A stretch of DNA of 25,758 bases from assembly GCA_945897655.1 (NCBI GenBank), contig CAMDHB010000007.1, positions 1 to 25,758 of the forward strand. The letters run 5' to 3'. This document shows positions 22,561-25,758 of this stretch, one piece after another. Numbering within the stretch: position 1 is the stretch's first letter; each line of letters begins with the position of its first letter. The position numbers and the translations under genes were made by a program. Under the pieces are notes generated by a model. It saw nothing but the letters and a program-made list of their open reading frames with translations. It was not told the origin of the DNA and ran no database searches. Source of the stretch: Pseudorhodobacter antarcticus (lineage in GTDB: Bacteria; Pseudomonadota; Alphaproteobacteria; Rhodobacterales; Rhodobacteraceae).

Positions 22561-22833
22561 ATGTCCGCACCGGACCCCTTTCGCACCGCGCTGAATGCCA
22601 TCCCGGAGGGCCATTCCCTTGGCCTGTATCTGGGGCGGCGCTGGCGTGTGGAAAAGACCACCTACACCAGAGGGCGGAGGGTCAAGCTGTATGCCCATGA
22701 TCTGGCGGGGCCGGATTTTGTCAGCCTGAACTTGTACCATCTGGCGGCGGGGGATGTGTTGAAGCCGTGTGAGATGGCAGAGGCGAAGGTCAGGGCCTTT
22801 GTGATTGGCTACGTCAGGGAAGAGTCGGGGTGA
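22561..22833 (+). CDS. Small conserved hypothetical protein
   Basis: A 90-residue soluble protein beginning MSAPDPFRTALNAIPEGHSL. The GLYLGRRWRVEKTTYTRGRRVKLYAHDLAG segment and the tail DVLKPCEMAEAKVRAFVIGYV look like an ordered alpha/beta protein. I do not recognise a family. The 76 bases before it, after the plsY palindrome, are AT-rich and may carry a promoter (TTGACT at 22504-22509 is a possible -35). No ribosome binding site is evident just before the ATG, so the start could be different, although no better one is in frame. Confidence 0.7.
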   Translation: MSAPDPFRTALNAIPEGHSLGLYLGRRWRVEKTTYTRGRRVKLYAHDLAGPDFVSLNLYHLAAGDVLKPCEMAEAKVRAFVIGYVREESG

Positions 22834-22841
22834 ACCCCGAC
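22824..22841. terminator. Hairpin spanning the stop codon between converging genes
   Basis: GTCGGGG and CCCCGAC form a 7-bp stem; the TGAA loop contains the stop codon of the small hypothetical gene. The gshA stop lies 16 bases beyond. It could serve as a terminator for gshA on the other strand and, for the plus gene, as a structure through which the ribosome ends translation. No T-run is present. Confidence 0.5.
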
Positions 22842-22857
22842 CTACTTGGGGTCAGGG

Positions 22858-24204
22858 TTACAGGCTGGAGGCCTGATAGATCGGGCCCAGATCGCCTGCC
22901 CATTCGCCATGATACAGCTTCAGCCAGCGGTCGGCCTGAACCTCTTCCAGCACCAAGGATTGCACGAGGGGGGCGAGGAATGCCTCTTCGCCCAAGCCAC
23001 GAGTGGCGAGCCCCGCGTGGGACAGGCCCACGGCGGCGCGGGCTAGGTCGAGGAGTTTGAAGTCACCGGACTGGGCCTGAAGGCCACGGACCGAGGCATC
23101 GACGCGCAATTCCTCGCGGGTTTCTGTGTCGAAGCCTTTGACGAGGTCCCAGGCGGCATCAAGGGCGGTCTGGTCGTACATCAGGCCCACCCAGAAGGCG
23201 GGCAGGGCGTTGATATGGGCTTGATCGCCGCAATCTGCGCCACGCATTTCGATGTATTTCTTGACTCGGGCTTCGGGGAACACCGTCGTCATATGGTCGG
23301 CCCAGTCGGACAGGGTGGGCTTTTCACCGGGCAGGGCAGGCAGGTTGCCAGCAAGGAAATCGCGGAAGCTCTGGCCCAGGGCGTTGATGTATTTTCCGTC
23401 GCGGTAGACGAAATACATGGGCACATCGAGGACCCAATCGACATATTTCTGGAAACCGAAATCGCCGTCAAAGGCGAAGGGCAGCATGCCGGTGCGAGAG
23501 TTATCAAGGCCGCGCCAGATGCGGGAACGCCAGGATTTGTGGCCGTTCAGTTTGCCATCGAAGAAGGGGGAGGAGGCGAAGAGGGCAGTGGCGACGGGTT
23601 GTAACGCCAGGGCCACGCGCAGCTTTTTCACCATGTCCGCCTCAGACGCGTAGTCGAGGTTCACCTGCACGGTGCAGGTACGGTACATCATTTGCGTGCC
23701 ATGGGTGCCGACGCGGCCCATATAATCGGTCATCAGGCGGTAGCGGCCCTTGGGCATGACGGGCATGTCGGTGCCGGACCATTCGGGGGCTGCACCAATG
23801 CCCATGAAGCGGATGCCAAGGGGGTCGGCAATGCCGCGCACTTCGTCCAAGTGGGTTTGCAACTCAGCCGCGACGTCGTGCATGTTGGGCAGGGCCGCAC
23901 CGGACAGTTCGAACTGGCCGCCGGGTTCAAGGCTGATGTTGGCCCCGTTGCGGGTCATGCCGATGATGTTGTCGCCCTCAGCAATGGGGGTCCAGCCGTG
24001 TTGGGCTTGCAGGCCCGCGAACAGGGCGGAAATGGAGCGGTCCCCGGCGTAGGGCAGGGGTTTGCGGGTGTCGGTCAGCCAGCCGAACTTTTCATGCTCG
24101 GTGCCGATCAGCCAATCGGATTTCGGTTTGTTGCCGGATTCCAGAAGGGCTGCGAGTTGCGAGAAGTCTTCGATGGGACCGCCGCCAGACTGAGGAATGG
24201 ACAT
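22858..24204 (-). CDS. gshA: Glutamate-cysteine ligase, plant/alphaproteobacterial type
   Basis: A 448-residue ATP-dependent ligase that joins the gamma-carboxyl of glutamate to cysteine, the first step of glutathione synthesis. It shows the GCS2-type pattern: WLIGTEHEKFGW (31-42), SLEPGGQFELSGA (91-103), MPKGRYRLMTDYM, MMYRTCTVQVNLDYAS, and a late FRDFLAGNLPALPGE and KYIEMRGADCG. The length matches the alphaproteobacterial family (about 450). AAAGG 11 nt upstream supports the ATG. The 333-base gap upstream contains the leader hairpin and copy C of the structured repeat. A hairpin follows its stop. Confidence 0.96.
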   Translation of the reverse strand: MSIPQSGGGPIEDFSQLAALLESGNKPKSDWLIGTEHEKFGWLTDTRKPLPYAGDRSISALFAGLQAQHGWTPIAEGDNIIGMTRNGANISLEPGGQFELSGAALPNMHDVAAELQTHLDEVRGIADPLGIRFMGIGAAPEWSGTDMPVMPKGRYRLMTDYMGRVGTHGTQMMYRTCTVQVNLDYASEADMVKKLRVALALQPVATALFASSPFFDGKLNGHKSWRSRIWRGLDNSRTGMLPFAFDGDFGFQKYVDWVLDVPMYFVYRDGKYINALGQSFRDFLAGNLPALPGEKPTLSDWADHMTTVFPEARVKKYIEMRGADCGDQAHINALPAFWVGLMYDQTALDAAWDLVKGFDTETREELRVDASVRGLQAQSGDFKLLDLARAAVGLSHAGLATRGLGEEAFLAPLVQSLVLEEVQADRWLKLYHGEWAGDLGPIYQASSL

Positions 24205-24247
24205 GGGGGGCAGGCCTTTCGCGGATGCTTCGACAGGGCGTAGAGGT

Positions 24248-24274
24248 GTCTTGACTGAGGCCGCGAGTCAAGAC
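24248..24274 (-). promoter_or_regulatory. Hairpin in the gshA leader region
   Basis: GTCTTGACT and AGTCAAGAC form a perfect 9-bp stem around a 9-base loop, about 45-70 bases before the gshA start. The loop and 3' flank can instead form CCGCG/CGCGG (24261-24265 with 24275-24279), so two mutually exclusive folds exist. It may be an mRNA leader structure or a symmetric protein-binding site. The region between it and the structured repeat (24280-24316) is AT-rich and could hold the promoter. Confidence 0.4.
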
Positions 24275-24316
24275 CGCGGAAGCAATGATCACAAAACCTT
24301 CGTCTGTCTTTCTTAT

Positions 24317-24517
24317 CTTCCACGAATTGCCCAAAGCAATTCGTGACGCGCCCGACCGCCCCCCGGGCGGGCGCGTTCCGCTTCCACCCGCGGTCGGGCG
24401 CATCACGATTGCTTTTCCCACAGCACCCAGCCCCACCGCTGGAATGCCGTCGGCTTGCGCCTCTCGGCATGGGACACGGGCGATCATCCACTGGATGATC
24501 GCTTTTCCGGTCCCGGC
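24317..24517 (-). repeat. Structured intergenic repeat, copy C (reverse strand)
   Basis: The third copy, inverted relative to A and B. Read on the minus strand: GGGACCGG with CCGTGTCCC, first hairpin GCGATCATCC-AGT-GGATGATCGC (24480-24502), ATGCCG/CGGCAT around GGC-GCAA-GCC (24444-24470), a CGCCCG-ACCG-CGGGTG hairpin with one G.U pair, the stem ACGCGCCCG/CGGGCGCGT, and the invariant palindrome (24321-24345). In that orientation it begins 20 bases after the stop codon of the membrane protein gene, so as with A and B it lies immediately 3' of a gene in the sense direction. Confidence 0.85.
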
Positions 24518-24537
24518 CCAGTCCTGCGATAAAGCCT

Positions 24538-25086
24538 TTACCCTGCGATGATGCCTTTGCCTGTCCGGCGCCAAATGACGCGGGTTTCGGCGGCGAGGGT
24601 GATGGCGCCGTCTGTGGGCAGGGCAGGTTTGCCAAGCGCTTCGACAAGGGTGCTGGTGTCCATGCCGGGCAGGTTGGCAAATGCGTCAAACAGACGCTCG
24701 GCCCCCTTGGCATCCACGGGAATGAGCAGGGCCTGCCCATCGGCCTGTTTCAAACGCCAGACCCTACGGCCCCGCAGGGACAACAGGCGCAGTTCGACAA
24801 GCTCGTTCAGGCTCAGGTAGCCGCCGATTTCGGGGCCCATATAGCCCACCTGCGCCTCGTCCAGTTCCACCAGACCGGGGGCGGCGACGGATTGTTCGAA
24901 CCGCATCCGGCGGAAGGCGGTCACGGCCAAAACAAGGCCGATGCCGCCAATCACGGCCCCAAGCGGGATCAGGACATAGCCGCCCAGCGTGATCAGCCAC
25001 AGCCCGGCCCCGACGACAAGGCTGGCCCAGACCACCTCGCGCGCGCGCCAGATCAGATCGGTAACCTCGGGGCGGATCAGGGACAT
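24538..25086 (-). CDS. Hypothetical membrane protein with two helices
   Basis: A 182-residue protein. After MSLIRPEVTDLIWRAREVVW come two hydrophobic helices that nearly touch (about 20-58). The rest is a cytoplasmic-looking alpha/beta domain (LNELVELRLLSLRGRRVWRL, LLIPVDAKGAERLFDAFANLPGMD). It recalls a conserved Rhodobacterales hypothetical, not a family with a known role. The ATG is in a TGATG junction with the upstream acetyltransferase stop (1-base overlap), so the two are cotranscribed. A GTG one codon earlier is possible. Copy C of the structured repeat begins 20 bases after its stop. Confidence 0.75.
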   Translation of the reverse strand: MSLIRPEVTDLIWRAREVVWASLVVGAGLWLITLGGYVLIPLGAVIGGIGLVLAVTAFRRMRFEQSVAAPGLVELDEAQVGYMGPEIGGYLSLNELVELRLLSLRGRRVWRLKQADGQALLIPVDAKGAERLFDAFANLPGMDTSTLVEALGKPALPTDGAITLAAETRVIWRRTGKGIIAG

Positions 25087-25758
25087 CACACCACTTCCTT
25101 GTTCAGCAGCAGGATCAGCGACCAGTCGCCGATCTGCGAAAATCCAATCGCGCGGTAGGCCCGCGCGGCCATGTCGCTGGCGGAAAACAGGGTGGCGCGT
25201 TCAACGCCCCTGTCCCGCGCCTGTGCCAGATGCAGCGCCACGGCGCGGCGCGCATGGCCCTGACCGCGCAAATGCGGCGGGGTATAGACGCCGCCAACCT
25301 GCACGATAAGGGGGAGTTGGGCATTGAAGCCGGTCATCGCAAGGGGTGTGCCTGCGTCCATCAGCACGACATGGCTGCGGTTGGCGGTGTAGGTGGCATA
25401 GCTGTCGGTCACGCGCTGGGGGGCCTGGTCGGGTGGGGTGTTCAGGGTGGCAAGCTGATAGTCCAGCATCCAGGATTTGATCACCTCCGCCGGGGCGTCA
25501 GACAGGGGAAGGATCTGGCCAGGGCCGTCGGGCAGGGTCAGGTTGAACAGGGGCAGGGCAAAGTGGGGTTCGTCGTGGTCCAGCGATTTTGGGGCGGTGC
25601 CAAGGCCAAGGGCGGATTCAAGACCTCTGGACCAGTCGCGCATGCCGATGATGCCTCCGACCTCGCGGCCCTGAAGGGCGCGGGCGGCGGCGGTGTAGTC
25701 CCCGGAGGGCAGGAAGGGCATGACCATGCCGCCATCGGTCAGGGTCAGGACGTCGGTG
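25086..25758 (-). CDS. GNAT-family N-acetyltransferase, partial (5' end outside window)
   Basis: The C-terminal 224 residues of an acetyltransferase; the frame runs off the window edge through TDVLTLTDGGMVMPFLP without a convincing start. The acetyl-CoA-binding loop is in VYTPPHLRGQGHARRAVALHLAQA, matching the R/Q-x-x-G-x-G/A motif, followed by ERATLFSASDMAARAYRAIGFSQIG, the usual GNAT C-terminal half. The target is unknown. An ATG at 25727 is in frame, but coding character continues past it. Confidence 0.85.
   Translation of the reverse strand, partial: TDVLTLTDGGMVMPFLPSGDYTAAARALQGREVGGIIGMRDWSRGLESALGLGTAPKSLDHDEPHFALPLFNLTLPDGPGQILPLSDAPAEVIKSWMLDYQLATLNTPPDQAPQRVTDSYATYTANRSHVVLMDAGTPLAMTGFNAQLPLIVQVGGVYTPPHLRGQGHARRAVALHLAQARDRGVERATLFSASDMAARAYRAIGFSQIGDWSLILLLNKEVV

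Noticed and set aside
7165..24551. Similar peptides (LPKAIRDAPDRP... and variants) encoded on the antisense strand of the three structured repeats, each in an open frame
   Set aside because: The resemblance is only over the near-identical DNA at one end; indels in the middle put the copies in different frames afterwards, and the changes preserve base pairing rather than protein sequence. Structure explains them better than coding.
1..25758. CRISPR array, tRNA, rRNA, prophage or insertion sequence
   Set aside because: No regularly spaced repeats, no tRNA-like cloverleaf ending in CCA context, and no transposase or integrase frame were found. The three structured repeats carry no transposase gene and have no clear target duplications that I can see.

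Overview
The window is chromosomal DNA from an alphaproteobacterium, almost certainly of the family Rhodobacteraceae. The signs are high GC content, very tight ATGA gene overlaps, a def-def-def-fmt cluster, a pyrB/pyrC-type/plsY operon, etfBA close to a HIG1 protein and a PduO-type adenosyltransferase, a plant-type glutamate-cysteine ligase, and a DUF6473-like protein. It reads as a housekeeping region with no phage, insertion sequence, CRISPR, rRNA or tRNA that I can see.

Layout. 1-2.4 kb: 5' end of tuf (minus), a small lipoprotein (minus), a type I secreted C-type lectin/RTX protein (plus), and what looks like a broken remnant of another secreted protein (minus). 2.4-4.7 kb: parC (minus). 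4.9-7.1 kb: a plus-strand run of SH3 protein, short-chain dehydrogenase, HIG1 membrane protein and cobalamin adenosyltransferase. 7.4-9.8 kb: a GyrI-like protein (minus) and etfB-etfA (plus). 9.8-12.4 kb, minus: DUF6473-like protein, MOSC protein, lytic transglycosylase. 12.7-14.7 kb: a conserved hypothetical (plus) meeting an L,D-transpeptidase and a PatB/MalY C-S lyase (both minus). 14.8-17.2 kb: three peptide deformylase paralogues and fmt, every junction an ATGA overlap. 17.5-18.9 kb: moaB and a family-4-like uracil-DNA glycosylase (minus). 19.0-22.5 kb: pyrB, a 34-residue membrane peptide, an AT-rich membrane protein gene, a DHOase-like protein lacking key ligands, and plsY. 22.6-25.8 kb: a small hypothetical (plus), then gshA, a membrane protein and a GNAT acetyltransferase cut by the window edge (all minus).

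Functional themes are initiator-methionine formylation and deformylation (fmt/def), pyrimidine synthesis, electron transfer from acyl-CoA dehydrogenases (EtfAB), thiol metabolism (PatB, GshA), and envelope or peptidoglycan maintenance.

The most interesting thing is not a gene. Three copies of a ~200-nt intergenic element occur at 7178-7381 (+), 17235-17435 (+) and 24317-24517 (-). Each lies just 3' of a stop codon in the sense orientation of the gene before it. Each can form the same set of hairpins. Where the copies differ in the stems the changes are compensatory, including a GCAA-capped stem that switches from GGC/GCC to GCG/CGC. This looks like a structured RNA or 3'-end repeat family that I cannot name. 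A separate short hairpin family, GTCCA-N4-TGGAC, follows the stop codons of parC, moaB and plsY, with a weaker match after the adenosyltransferase gene. The third deformylase paralogue and the DHOase-like protein both lack key active-site residues and are candidate pseudoenzymes.
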